Of a DNA stretch of 64,000 nt, positions 7,691 to 15,967 are shown piece by piece. Made by a program: the position numbers and the translations under genes. The notes beneath the pieces were generated by a model. It saw nothing but the letters and a program-made list of their open reading frames with translations. It was not told where the DNA came from and ran no database searches. The stretch covers positions 3,633,501-3,697,500 of the forward strand of contig NZ_CP048117.1 in assembly GCF_000469135.2 (NCBI RefSeq), written 5' to 3'. The DNA is from Bacillus sp. SB49. Lineage in GTDB: Bacteria > Bacillota > Bacilli > Bacillales > Halobacillaceae. How positions within the stretch are numbered: position 1 is the first letter of the stretch; every line of letters begins with the position of its first letter.

Positions 7691-10045
7691 CTATCCTTTA
7701 AATTTCTTCACTTGTTTCTTGACGTTGCGCTTCATTGCTTTGCCGGTGTTCCGGCCGACTTGGTAGCCCGTGCGCGTATGCTGGACGGTCCGGTTGTTCT
7801 GGAAAGTATCGCGGAGCACGTGACCGACGTGGCGCTCTTCCACCACCTGCTCCTGTTCATGGATGACCTCCCGCGTTCCGGATCCGGAAGAGCCGCCGGA
7901 GACAGGGCGTGAACTGCCGCCGCTTGACGTTGTTCTCGTCGTCCGTCTTTCCTGTCTTGCCGGAGCCGGTGAAGCGCCGGAAGAAGGCGCTGCCGGACCG
8001 GCAGTCGTCGTCTTCGTCGTTGTCGTCACCCGCTCGACAGGAGCAGAACCGCTCGATCCGGATGCCGCCGGTCTACTGCCGGAAGAACCGCTGGAGGCAG
8101 AGCCCGCCCCGCGTGGAGACGATCCGGGAGAAACGGTGCCGCTAGAGCTCGATGCTCCTTTTTCTGATGTGCCCGGAGCCGTTTCGGTCCCTCCGGATCT
8201 TGATGCTGTGGAAGAAGAACCGGAAGATGCGGTTCCCGGACGGTTGCCCCCGGAGACTCCTGCAGCAGGAGCTCCGCTCTCTGTGGAGTGCTCCGCGGAT
8301 GTTCCCGTGCTGCCACGGTCCTCCGCCCCTCCAGGAGCATTCGGCATCCGCTGCACGCCCTGCTCAGGTCCCGAAGCCGGTGCTCCGGACGTTTGTGCTC
8401 CAGAAGCTCCGCCGGTCGGAGCGCCGGAGCCGGTTCCGGATTTCTCTCCTTGTCCAGCTGCGCCGCCTTGCCCCGGTTTTCCGGCGTCGTTCGCCTTCTT
8501 CCCTTGTTTTGAAGGAGGCGTTCCTGCACCTGTATAGCCTTTCTTCGCCATTTCATCATGAAGGGACGGCGGACCCGCAGCTCCCGAAGCAGATTCTTCC
8601 CCGTCCTGCTTATCCATCTCATCATGGATCGAACCGGGAGCCTGCTCGTTGGCCGTGGTCGTTTCCTCGACACCGGCTGCCGCTTCACGTCCGCCACTCT
8701 CTGCTTCTGATTCGGCCGTTTGATTATTTTTCTGCTCGTGACTCGGTGCCGACTTAGGAGCTCCACCCTTTTGTCCGGCAGAGGCTTCCCCCGAGCCCTG
8801 CTGTTTGCCGGCTAAACCACCGGCGACGCCGACGAGTCCACCGACAGCGCCTGCCGATTTATTGACCATTGCGCCGCCTGTCCGTCCTGCACTTTTAGCA
8901 AGTCCCTGGGCTCCTCTTGCCGCCGCATATGTACCTGCCAACGCACCCCATCCGGACTTCAATCCGGCGTCGATGCCGAACAGCCGCTCGACGATATTCG
9001 GCCCTTCTATCACCGCTGCGGCAAAGCCGATCATGGCGATCAAATAGACGATGCCGTCGAAGTTCTCTCCGATCCAGCCGGTCCCGATCATGTACACTTT
9101 CATACTGAGAAAAATCATGATCGTAACGAGGAAGATGTTCAGGATGTTCTGTACGACCTGCTTCATCTTCTGTCCGTTGTGGATATCCGTCGGCGCAATG
9201 ATGCCCGCCAGAACGTAGTTGAAGGCGAGCTCGAAGAACAGCTTGGCAAGCTTCACGGAAATGGTGATCAGCACAAAAGCCATGATCAGCAGTGTCCCGA
9301 TCATATTGATCCAGTCCACCGTATAGCGGTAGTAATACTCCTTCGTAATATCCGTGATCCAGCTGCCGTCCTCGAGGTCGATAATTTTCCGCGATCCGTC
9401 ACCGAGGGTCTCGACTTTATGGCTTAATATTTTTTCTCCGTCATTACTAAGGTTCTCTTCTTCCGTTATATCGCTGTCCTTTTGTAAGTAGGAGTTGATA
9501 TTGATGTCTGTAGCGAATTCGGGATCGATGTTGTTCTTTTCCTCCAGCTCTGGATTATCCCAACCGTTGATATCATACAGTCCGATATCTGTAATATTGC
9601 TTTTCACGACCTGTGAAGCGATCTTCCCGCCTTCGCCGGAATAGTTGATTGCCTGGATCGCGTCATCCGTAAAGCGGTCCGCCTTCTGCATTCCTGTTCC
9701 GAGCACGACGATGATCATCAGTGCCATGATCAGGTTCGTGAAGACGCCCTCCCTGTTGAACTTCTTCTGAAAAATCAGCAGGTAGCCGATATATAACAGG
9801 TTGAAGGCCAGCAGGATGACGAACACAGGCTGGAATTGATCGACGAAATCGACGAAATCCTGATTGTTATAGAAGGATTTCAAGCCGAGAATCGTATCCG
9901 CTACATCTTCCAGCGCATCGACGATCCACGCGAGCCCCTTGACGAACATCCACAGCACCCAGCGGAAGGTATCCTGAATGATCGTCCCTTTCGTCAGGTA
10001 GTCTCCGAATTCCAACAGTTTCTGGAGTATTTCCTCATCACTCAT
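7691..10045 (-). CDS. VirB6/TrbL-like channel protein with a long disordered tail
   Basis: The 784-residue protein has two parts. Residues 1 to about 390 hold six to seven hydrophobic helices in the arrangement of VirB6/TrbL proteins, which form the inner-membrane part of the DNA/protein channel. Helices include FVILLAFNLLYIGYLLI, LIMALMIIVVLGTG and TLLIMAFVLITISV. Residues from about 400 to 720 are low complexity, dominated by G, S, A, P and T with scattered charge (GSSGSRPAASGSSGSAP), followed by a basic end (GKAMKRNVKKQVKKFKG). The tail DNA is GC-rich and creates spurious open frames on the other strand. Such tails occur in other Gram-positive VirB6 proteins, though this one is long. Confidence 0.88.
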   Translation of the reverse strand: MSDEEILQKLLEFGDYLTKGTIIQDTFRWVLWMFVKGLAWIVDALEDVADTILGLKSFYNNQDFVDFVDQFQPVFVILLAFNLLYIGYLLIFQKKFNREGVFTNLIMALMIIVVLGTGMQKADRFTDDAIQAINYSGEGGKIASQVVKSNITDIGLYDINGWDNPELEEKNNIDPEFATDININSYLQKDSDITEEENLSNDGEKILSHKVETLGDGSRKIIDLEDGSWITDITKEYYYRYTVDWINMIGTLLIMAFVLITISVKLAKLFFELAFNYVLAGIIAPTDIHNGQKMKQVVQNILNIFLVTIMIFLSMKVYMIGTGWIGENFDGIVYLIAMIGFAAAVIEGPNIVERLFGIDAGLKSGWGALAGTYAAARGAQGLAKSAGRTGGAMVNKSAGAVGGLVGVAGGLAGKQQGSGEASAGQKGGAPKSAPSHEQKNNQTAESEAESGGREAAAGVEETTTANEQAPGSIHDEMDKQDGEESASGAAGPPSLHDEMAKKGYTGAGTPPSKQGKKANDAGKPGQGGAAGQGEKSGTGSGAPTGGASGAQTSGAPASGPEQGVQRMPNAPGGAEDRGSTGTSAEHSTESGAPAAGVSGGNRPGTASSGSSSTASRSGGTETAPGTSEKGASSSSGTVSPGSSPRGAGSASSGSSGSRPAASGSSGSAPVERVTTTTKTTTAGPAAPSSGASPAPARQERRTTRTTSSGGSSRPVSGGSSGSGTREVIHEQEQVVEERHVGHVLRDTFQNNRTVQHTRTGYQVGRNTGKAMKRNVKKQVKKFKG

Positions 10046-10057
10046 TCCTGCTCCCCC

Positions 10058-10288
10058 CTATCCATTCGTAAATAGGAAACGTTCGACCGTCGAATCGACC
10101 GACTCGTCGTAATGATCGACGAGAATGCGGTATTTCGACGTGTCCGGATCCATATGGATTTTACATAATCCGTCCTGCAGCTGGACGACGAGTTCATGAT
10201 CTTCCAAATGGTCTTTATGCTTCTCAAGCACCTCGACAAGGGAAAGAGGATCGTCCTCTTTCGCCCGCTTATACCAACCGTCTTTCAT
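10058..10288 (-). CDS. Small soluble protein in the T4SS operon
   Basis: This gene encodes 76 charged residues (KDGWYKRAKEDDPLSLVEVLEKHKDHLEDHELVVQL), without membrane segments. The ATG at 10288 is preceded by AAGGAG and lies inside the last codons of the coupling-protein gene. The stop is 12 bp before the VirB6-like gene. I do not recognise it; its placement between VirD4 and VirB6 genes suggests a small adaptor or regulator of the channel. Confidence 0.6.
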   Translation of the reverse strand: MKDGWYKRAKEDDPLSLVEVLEKHKDHLEDHELVVQLQDGLCKIHMDPDTSKYRILVDHYDESVDSTVERFLFTNG

Positions 10289-12650
10289 TGTCTCCCGCTC
10301 CTTCCCTTTGTCTCGCATCCGCTATTTTGTCGACGATGAGCTGATACGTATGACCGGCTATCCGCCCCTCTTCCTGAAGGCTTTCAAGCAGTTCAAGAAA
10401 ATCATCCGCCGGCATGTCGCGAAGCTCCTCTACGTGGTGATCCGTCGCCCTGTCTACCGTCTGCTCGATAAAAACGAGGATGTTGTCCTCTCCCAGCAGC
10501 TCACCGATAGAGCCGGCACCGGCATGTTCCTTTTCCTCACCGAACCGGTACGTGACCTGCTTCAAGTCCAACGTTTCGTGCTGGCAGCGGATATCGAGTT
10601 CATGAATGGAGATCGATGTATCGAAGTCATCTGCCAAGTATTCATAGCGGTATTTCATCCGTGTTTCTCCCGTGTTGAAGATCGGGTAGGCCTTGATCGT
10701 CTTCCGCTTCTTATCCTGGCGCTTGATGCCGCGGATCACGACCGTTTCGCCTTCTTTCAGCTGGAACAATTCCGTCGCATTCAGAAGACTGCGGCCGTCC
10801 GTTCCTTCTGTCTTGCTTTTATCAAACGACAATGTGCTGCCGCTCCGGCTGTGGGAGGTGATCGTTTTCTCGCCGAGTTTCTTCGATACTTCTTCGGCCG
10901 TATCGTTGTTCGTCGTCAGGATATAGATCGTATTGGCACAGTTGCCATCGATCGTCTCCCAATCCTGTTCGTACTTCTGTTTCAACTGCGCGTAAGCCTG
11001 AATGACAAGATTGAACTTGATATTCCTGCCGAGACAGACGGTGATCATCGACCCCATATCGTCAATGACCGGCATATTTCCAAACTCATCGAGAATGAAG
11101 ACGACCTCCCTGATGCACTTGCCGCCCTTCGTATGGCTCGCCGTTCTGGCAAGCTCTGTGTACAGCTGTTTCACATACAAGGAAGCAATGACGTGCAGCG
11201 ACGTATCGTAATCGGGGGTGATCATGAACAAAGCGGTCGGCTTCTCGAACTGTTCGAACCGTTTGATACGGACGGCTTCTCCGCTTTTCTCCTGAACGCT
11301 GTAACGCACGTCCCCGTTTTCATCAATGGCGTCGACGGCAACCGTCATAGAAATGTCGCTGTCCTCGACTTCGATCCGCACGTGATCTCCGGCTGTCAGC
11401 TTTTCGTCATGATCGATAGCGAAGCGGCCTTTTTCATTTGTCCGTACCGATACCTGCCCTTCTGGAAAATGGACATAGACCCGGCTGAGCGGCTTCGTGA
11501 ATCCGGTCATCGTTTTCCCGAAACCGATTTTCTTCATATCGAAACTGTTCATCGACGTCATCTTCGCAATCGGTGTCAGGGTGAAAATGCTCAGCTTGTC
11601 GAAGGTGTAAGAGAAAATGCCGGCGACCGTCTGGCTGGCTCCACTCGCGAATCGGATCGTGGCATACTGCAGCCTTGCCGGATGCTGTTCCGGTAAGCTG
11701 TCGAAAAAGCGGTCGAGCCCGGTTTCCGTATCTCCGGTGATTTCATCCATGTACTGTTCGCTCGCCAGCGTGTTCAAGGTATTGGCGACCGTGTACATCG
11801 TCACCTTCTCTTTCTGATGCGGGATGTTCTTCTCGCAAAGCCCGAGGATCAGTGCCGAACATAGAGCGGCGGCACTATCCTGCCAGAACTTATCCTTAGC
11901 GGATGGATCGCTGTACAGCATCGTGCTGATCGTCTTCGTATATTGCTCGGCTTTCGCCATATCCCCATCTTCATAGGCGTCGATGACCAGCTGCAGCAGT
12001 TGGTAGGACATCGACTGGAGCGGGTTGTCCAGGTTCAGGACCTCCACATGGTAGCCCCGCTTCTCAAGCGTTTCCTTCGAGGCGGCGAACAGCTCGCCCT
12101 TCGGATCGTTCAGCACCATCGATGCCTGCTCCTCCGCTCTTGAATAAATGTCGATCATCGGGAAGATCCCCATCTCCCCTTTACCGGAACGGGTCGTACC
12201 GATCCATAGGTTGTTGACCGGCGAATCGTCAATGAAGATGTTATTCTTATACCTCGAGATCGGCGCGCCGCCGGTCCCCGGAAAGGATGCCTTCTTCTCC
12301 GGAACAGCCTTATACTGCGCCTTCAATTCTTTCAATGTCGTAAAACGGCTCGTCCCCTTATCCCCGCTTTTCTCCAAGTCTTTGAAGTTCGTCCGCAGTT
12401 TGTAGTACAGAATCCCGAACACGACAAGGGTGAGGACGGCCATACCGATATACACCTGGGACGGAATATGATCGAACGCCAGCACCAGGGACTGGATCGA
12501 GACGTCGAGATCGGACAGCTGCAGGAATGAATCACTGTTCCAGACGTCCTGGACCGTGATGGTTATTAGATTGATCACCGTATTTAATAGAAAAAAGACA
12601 AACACGGCCCCGAGTGAAGCCATAACGATATGGACACTCTTCTTTCGCAT
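10269..12650 (-). CDS. VirD4-like type IV coupling protein with an inserted beta-rich domain
   Basis: This 793-residue coupling ATPase brings substrate to the channel. Two transmembrane helices lie near residues 6-34 and 66-88. Walker A is GTTRSGKGE (about 151-159) and Walker B is VVFILDEFGN. The family normally runs from 'FDMKKIG' straight into 'KPTALFMITPD'. Here about 90 residues are inserted between those motifs (about 379-467), with a beta-sandwich look (GQVSVRTNEKGRFAIDHDEK). The C-terminal acidic region (about 680-790) may be the substrate-docking part. GAGGTG before the ATG at 12650 favours that start over a GTG three codons earlier. Confidence 0.92.
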   Translation of the reverse strand: MRKKSVHIVMASLGAVFVFFLLNTVINLITITVQDVWNSDSFLQLSDLDVSIQSLVLAFDHIPSQVYIGMAVLTLVVFGILYYKLRTNFKDLEKSGDKGTSRFTTLKELKAQYKAVPEKKASFPGTGGAPISRYKNNIFIDDSPVNNLWIGTTRSGKGEMGIFPMIDIYSRAEEQASMVLNDPKGELFAASKETLEKRGYHVEVLNLDNPLQSMSYQLLQLVIDAYEDGDMAKAEQYTKTISTMLYSDPSAKDKFWQDSAAALCSALILGLCEKNIPHQKEKVTMYTVANTLNTLASEQYMDEITGDTETGLDRFFDSLPEQHPARLQYATIRFASGASQTVAGIFSYTFDKLSIFTLTPIAKMTSMNSFDMKKIGFGKTMTGFTKPLSRVYVHFPEGQVSVRTNEKGRFAIDHDEKLTAGDHVRIEVEDSDISMTVAVDAIDENGDVRYSVQEKSGEAVRIKRFEQFEKPTALFMITPDYDTSLHVIASLYVKQLYTELARTASHTKGGKCIREVVFILDEFGNMPVIDDMGSMITVCLGRNIKFNLVIQAYAQLKQKYEQDWETIDGNCANTIYILTTNNDTAEEVSKKLGEKTITSHSRSGSTLSFDKSKTEGTDGRSLLNATELFQLKEGETVVIRGIKRQDKKRKTIKAYPIFNTGETRMKYRYEYLADDFDTSISIHELDIRCQHETLDLKQVTYRFGEEKEHAGAGSIGELLGEDNILVFIEQTVDRATDHHVEELRDMPADDFLELLESLQEEGRIAGHTYQLIVDKIADARQREGAGDNERRLV

Positions 12651-12664
12651 AATGATCACCTCTA

Positions 12665-12699
12665 TGTAAAATGAAAAGACACCCTGTTCCAGGTGTCTT
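12665..12699 (-). terminator. Weak internal terminator or processing hairpin
   Basis: On the minus strand AAGACACC pairs with GGTGTCTT over an eight-base loop (12676-12699), followed by TTCATTTTA. It overlaps the last bases of the upstream gene and precedes the coupling-protein gene, so it could reduce expression of the downstream transfer genes. Confidence 0.5.
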
Positions 12700-13801
12700 A
12701 AAGACTTTCTTTCTCCGCCTCAAGTTCTTTCTTCTCTGCTTTCAGGCTCTTTTCTTCCTTTTCCTTCGCGCCTTTCAAATCTCCGTCGATATCGGCAAGC
12801 GACTGATCGATCTCTTCATAGCGGGCAATTTTCTCAGACAGCTCTTCGCTGTTGTTGTTCTCAAGCTCCGCCTTCGCTTTTTCGATATCTCCGGTTTTCA
12901 AGTAGGCGTACGTTTTCTTCTCGCTTCGGTCTTTCGTCGTTTCGATATTCTCAATGGAAAGCACCTTGTCGTATTCCTCTTCGGCATAGGCGATTTCGAA
13001 CTTCGCTTCATTCGTCGGGTAAGCTTCATTGAAGGCTTTCAGCGCATCGATTCCTTGATTGTTAGCAATGAACGTCGCCGCCATCTTCGCGTCCTCCTCA
13101 TACAACGACACGAGTTTATCGAACGCCTCTTCCTCTACAAGGTAGCCGGCGTAGATCTTCTGCTCTTCCCCGTCCAACTCGTCCAGATCCTGCTTGGCCA
13201 AGTATTCTTTCAAGGACGTGTCTTCCCCGAGAAGGGCAGCCTCATAGCGGGAGATGGCTTCTTCCTCGGCTTTCTTATCTGCCGCGACCTCTTCATATTG
13301 TGCCTGGAACGAAGCGATTTGGAGCAGGAAGAACGCGACGGTTCCGACTGTTGCCAGCGTGAAAAAGGCGGCAAGACCGTAAATCGTCCGGCGCTGCCAC
13401 TTCTTCAGGCGGGAAATCCGGGATCGATCGAGCCTGCGGAACGCTTCCTCTTCCACATTCTCCTCCTGTTTGAACTCCTCACTGACCAGCTCTTCCATCT
13501 CTGCCATCAACGCAAGGCGTTTCTTTTCTTTCTCCTTGCTCGTCCGGATTACCGGAAGCTTTTTCTTGATATGCATGTATAAATTCGGCGCGTAATAGGA
13601 ACCGAACCGGAATGTACCGGAGTAAATCGCGTCTCCGTTATTATCTTCTTCCAAAAGGTAGAACTCTCCATCGACCTCTTCCTTCTTCTCCCGCATTTCC
13701 TTCTCGATTTCCTGAGACAAGCGGACAGCTTCCGGAAACGGGATTTTCTCGAACTTGGCAATTTTGGAGTGTTCCACTTGAGTAAACACTACATATAACA
13801 T
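12698..13801 (-). CDS. Bitopic membrane protein with EssB/YukC-like layout
   Basis: The 367-residue protein has a soluble N-terminal domain (about 1-130), a basic stretch, one transmembrane helix (about 145-165, IYGLAAFFTLATVGTVAFFLL) and a long helical C-terminal region with TPR-like helices (LEEYLVEEEAFDKLVSLYEE-type pairs), ending in a lysine/glutamate coiled coil. This architecture resembles EssB/YukC of type VII secretion more than a known T4SS subunit, but I see no diagnostic motif. The ATG at 13801 is chosen because GGAGG lies nine bases upstream. It sits between the pilin and coupling-protein genes. Confidence 0.6.
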   Translation of the reverse strand: MLYVVFTQVEHSKIAKFEKIPFPEAVRLSQEIEKEMREKKEEVDGEFYLLEEDNNGDAIYSGTFRFGSYYAPNLYMHIKKKLPVIRTSKEKEKKRLALMAEMEELVSEEFKQEENVEEEAFRRLDRSRISRLKKWQRRTIYGLAAFFTLATVGTVAFFLLQIASFQAQYEEVAADKKAEEEAISRYEAALLGEDTSLKEYLAKQDLDELDGEEQKIYAGYLVEEEAFDKLVSLYEEDAKMAATFIANNQGIDALKAFNEAYPTNEAKFEIAYAEEEYDKVLSIENIETTKDRSEKKTYAYLKTGDIEKAKAELENNNSEELSEKIARYEEIDQSLADIDGDLKGAKEKEEKSLKAEKKELEAEKESL

Positions 13802-13877
13802 TGATTCCGACCTCCAAACATACGAAAGCCACACCGGAAACAGCAGTGTGGCTTTGCATTAATATATAAGCGTTCTA

Positions 13878-14147
13878 TTAAAACTTGATATTGTTGTCGA
13901 TTCCGCTTGCGATACCGTACGCTCCCATAACGACGATCAGTCCGACCGCTCCTCCAAGGAACCAGCCGACAGAACGTCCGCGTCCGCGGTCGCCCCCGAA
14001 CATCAGGAAATATCCCCCGACACAGAAAGCCAAAGCAGCTCCGATCAAACCAAGGCGCTGAGCCCATTGCAGAATCGACTGTCCCGTCTGAACGAGACCA
14101 TCCATCCCATCAGCGGCTCCCAGCATCAACGTGTTTAACAGATTCAT
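13878..14147 (-). CDS. VirB2/TrbC-like pilin subunit
   Basis: The small 89-residue membrane protein has two hydrophobic helices (about 27-51, LGLIGAALAFCVGGYFLMFGG, and 59-80, VGWFLGGAVGLIVVMGAYGIA) joined by a short basic glycine loop (GGDRGRGRSVG). This is the VirB2/TrbC pilin topology. No cleavable signal peptide is obvious, which is usual in Gram-positive versions. GAGAGGAAG precedes the ATG. It is the first clearly recognisable channel gene of the leftward operon, and a TATAAT element lies just upstream (14169-14174). Confidence 0.75.
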   Translation of the reverse strand: MNLLNTLMLGAADGMDGLVQTGQSILQWAQRLGLIGAALAFCVGGYFLMFGGDRGRGRSVGWFLGGAVGLIVVMGAYGIASGIDNNIKF

Positions 14148-14165
14148 AGAAATCTTCCTCTCGCT

Positions 14166-14536
14166 TTTATTATATTGTCATGCCGATTACTATCGACTTA
14201 CCTCTAAATCATACGTGTGCCAACCATACGGAAATTCAGGTGTGGGCCTGCTGTCTTTAAACCGGTGACGGGCACCTTGGCAGACATGGTCCATGATAAT
14301 ACCCTTTACTTTCTGGCTGGAAGTAAGAACCCTGTGGCAACGTGACAGCATCCGAATGCCGCTTGCCAATGCACATCGTTTTTGGCTGTGTACGAAGAAC
14401 CAGTAGAACAGCGCTGCACATGTCGTGGCAGGTTTTTGGAATCGAACCCTGCAAACCATTCTGTGTGGACGGACGCCTACGCGCTGAATAAGCGGCCGCA
14501 CCTCTATTCAATTGTCTATTTCCATCGTACAGCCCC
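14166..14536. other. Gene-free region ahead of the transfer genes
   Basis: I see no convincing gene in these 370 bases. On the minus strand it holds a TATAAT (14169-14174), a possible -10 for the pilin operon without a good -35. It also has a hairpin, GCAGG at 14428-14432 pairing with CCTGC at 14448-14452. A 34-codon minus frame (14294-14190) has no good ribosome site. The bases are GC-balanced and partly self-complementary. A leader RNA, a transfer origin or a decayed gene are all possible. Confidence 0.4.
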
Positions 14537-14965
14537 TTATGAATGGTCCGCTACGAATGTACGCAATGTCTCCTGATCCTTCTCCTGAATCAACTCTTCG
14601 GTCACTTCCAGCTCTGCTGCCGGCTGACCGTTCTCTATGTATGCAATCGTATCGATCGGCAGGAACAGATCCTTCTTCTTGCTGTCTTCGTTGAAAACTT
14701 CGTGTACGTCGTCCGACGCCTGTTGATCGTTGAAGTAGACGAGCGTCTGCTCCTCTTCTTCAAACACTTCTTCCAGCACAGGGAGGTATCCGTTATCCTC
14801 TGCTTCATAATCACTCAGTATATAAGCGAAGCCGGTGAAGTCCTCCTTGGCAATCTCCTCTTTGAACGCATCATATTCCTTCTCCTCGACAGGCTCTCCG
14901 CTCCCACAGGCCGCAAGCATCCCTGCGACTATGGCGAAAAGCATAACCAGCATCCATCGTTTCAT
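14537..14965 (-). CDS. Lipoprotein with thioredoxin-like layout lacking cysteines
   Basis: The 142-residue protein starts with a lipoprotein signal (MKRWMLVMLFAIVAGMLAAC); the cysteine at the lipobox LAAC would be lipidated. The mature part has the strand-helix order of a thioredoxin fold, with segments like TLVYFNDQQASDDVHEVF and IDTIAYIENGQPAAEL, but no CxxC pair. It is therefore probably a chaperone or scaffold, not an oxidoreductase. GGGGGATG precedes the chosen ATG. pSK41-type clusters also carry a lipoprotein (TraF/TrsF) among the transfer genes, which may be the equivalent. Confidence 0.65.
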   Translation of the reverse strand: MKRWMLVMLFAIVAGMLAACGSGEPVEEKEYDAFKEEIAKEDFTGFAYILSDYEAEDNGYLPVLEEVFEEEEQTLVYFNDQQASDDVHEVFNEDSKKKDLFLPIDTIAYIENGQPAAELEVTEELIQEKDQETLRTFVADHS

Positions 14966-15037
14966 CGATTCATCCCCCTGACGTTTGACGCTTCTTCCAT
15001 TTTCAAGCTTACCCATCTATCAAAAGCAAGGATCTCC

Positions 15038-15286
15038 TCACTTCATCTTTCGCTTCTCGACATAGGTGTACAATTCATCCTCCGAATGTTTCCGCTTGGC
15101 AACGATGCGGCGGTCGCTGTTCACCGCCGTTCTCACCCGGTAGTAAATATCCGCTACCGGCTGGATCTTTCCGTTGTCTTTATTGACGGCAAGGGAGCCC
15201 TTCAGTTCATATACCTCATTATCAAACGTTTTGACAGATTTCGCTTTACATGAAAGATCCACATGTGAAAGCCGTTTTCTCCTCAC
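15038..15286 (-). CDS. Small basic protein of unknown function
   Basis: The product is 82 residues, lysine/arginine rich, with no signal or membrane segment. It starts at a GTG with GAGGTG five bases upstream. A middle stretch (VYELKGSLAVNKDNGKIQPVADIYYRV) looks beta-rich. It lies between an 88-residue gene and the lipoprotein gene, all leftward, so it probably belongs to the same operon. I do not recognise it. Confidence 0.5.
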   Translation of the reverse strand: MRRKRLSHVDLSCKAKSVKTFDNEVYELKGSLAVNKDNGKIQPVADIYYRVRTAVNSDRRIVAKRKHSEDELYTYVEKRKMK

Positions 15287-15311
15287 CTGATCACCTCAAA
15301 GTCTTACGATA

Positions 15312-15563
15312 TTATAGGAAGATATCGCCTTTATCCGCATACTGGAAGCCTTTAATGTGCTTGAACTGGATTTTCCTCGTATCATTCTCTTCTTCTCTTA
15401 AAATCAGAAAATAGTTTTTGAAAATGAACAGTCGTTTGGCCGACACCTTTCTATGTGCGTCATAGACGACGAAATTGATCGGTTTCGACAAACGTCCCGT
15501 CTCCTCATCATATTTAATATCCAATTTATTTAAAGCCTGGTAAAATTTAGTGACAATATCCAT
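15312..15563 (-). CDS. Small protein at the head of the leftward operon
   Basis: This gene encodes about 83 residues, charged and soluble (MDIVTKFYQALNKLDIKYDEE), with a possible beta-hairpin pair in KRLFIFKNYFLILREEE. The ATG at 15563 has GGGGG nearby; an ATG five codons further upstream is the alternative. It is the most upstream gene of the leftward secretion cluster, and its promoter should lie in the AT-rich region at 15579-15690. Family unknown; an early regulatory or accessory role is only a guess. Confidence 0.5.
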   Translation of the reverse strand: MDIVTKFYQALNKLDIKYDEETGRLSKPINFVVYDAHRKVSAKRLFIFKNYFLILREEENDTRKIQFKHIKGFQYADKGDIFL

Positions 15564-15578
15564 CAACATAACCCCCAT

Positions 15579-15967
15579 TATACATGAAAAAAATGACAGT
15601 GCAATCTATTTTACAAAAAAAAGAAATACAAATTTCAGAAGCTTTACACTATATTACAAGAATATCATAAAGACAGGGGAGGTATAAAGGTTGATGTTTA
15701 TAGATTCTGTGAATAATCCTGTTAGTTTTGAACTAGATTACGACAAACTTTTTACTCATTTTTGAAAAGTGTTTTGCAGGTGAAGGCTCTCTTAGGGGTA
15801 TAAAGTTATAAGCATAAAGTTACCGTATCTCTTCATTAAGCTTGTAACCTGCAATCCTTTCATTTCCTAATACATCCACAAAAAGGGATAAAAGGAGTGT
15901 CGGTGTTTCTCTTTTTTATTCTATTTCGTTCCCTGTTATAGTATAGATAGAATACTAATGAGGTGAC
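15579..15967. other. AT-rich gene-poor region with one tiny reading frame
   Basis: This 390-bp gap separates the secretion cluster from the Nudix gene. It carries a 23-codon frame at 15694-15765 (MFIDSVNNPVSFELDYDKLF) preceded by GGGGAGGTATAAAGG, a very good ribosome site for so small a frame. TATAGT-like sequence near 15935-15950 may be the -10 of the Nudix gene. Nothing else is supported. Confidence 0.4.
15694..15765 (+). CDS. Possible 23-residue peptide or truncated gene start
   Basis: The frame encodes MFIDSVNNPVSFELDYDKLF and three more residues, then stops. GGGGAGG lies about 11 bases upstream, with a TTG start one codon earlier also possible. It could be a genuine small peptide or the stump of a gene broken when the cluster arrived. 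I see no continuation in other frames. Confidence 0.25.
   Translation: MFIDSVNNPVSFELDYDKLFTHF

Noticed and set aside
7863-8537. Long rightward reading frames opposite the VirB6-like tail
   Set aside because: They arise from GC-rich low-complexity sequence on the other strand, lack ribosome sites and encode P/E/D repeats with no family character.
14405-14500. tRNA-like sequence on the minus strand (GGGTTCGATTCC)
   Set aside because: The TTCGA motif resembles a T arm, but the loop enclosed by the GCAGG/CCTGC stem is 15 bases, and no acceptor or anticodon stem can be drawn.
14450-14530. Lysine riboswitch on the minus strand (GAGGTGCGGCCGC)
   Set aside because: Only the first few bases resemble the L box; the conserved GAAAGGGG and GCCGAAG elements are absent.
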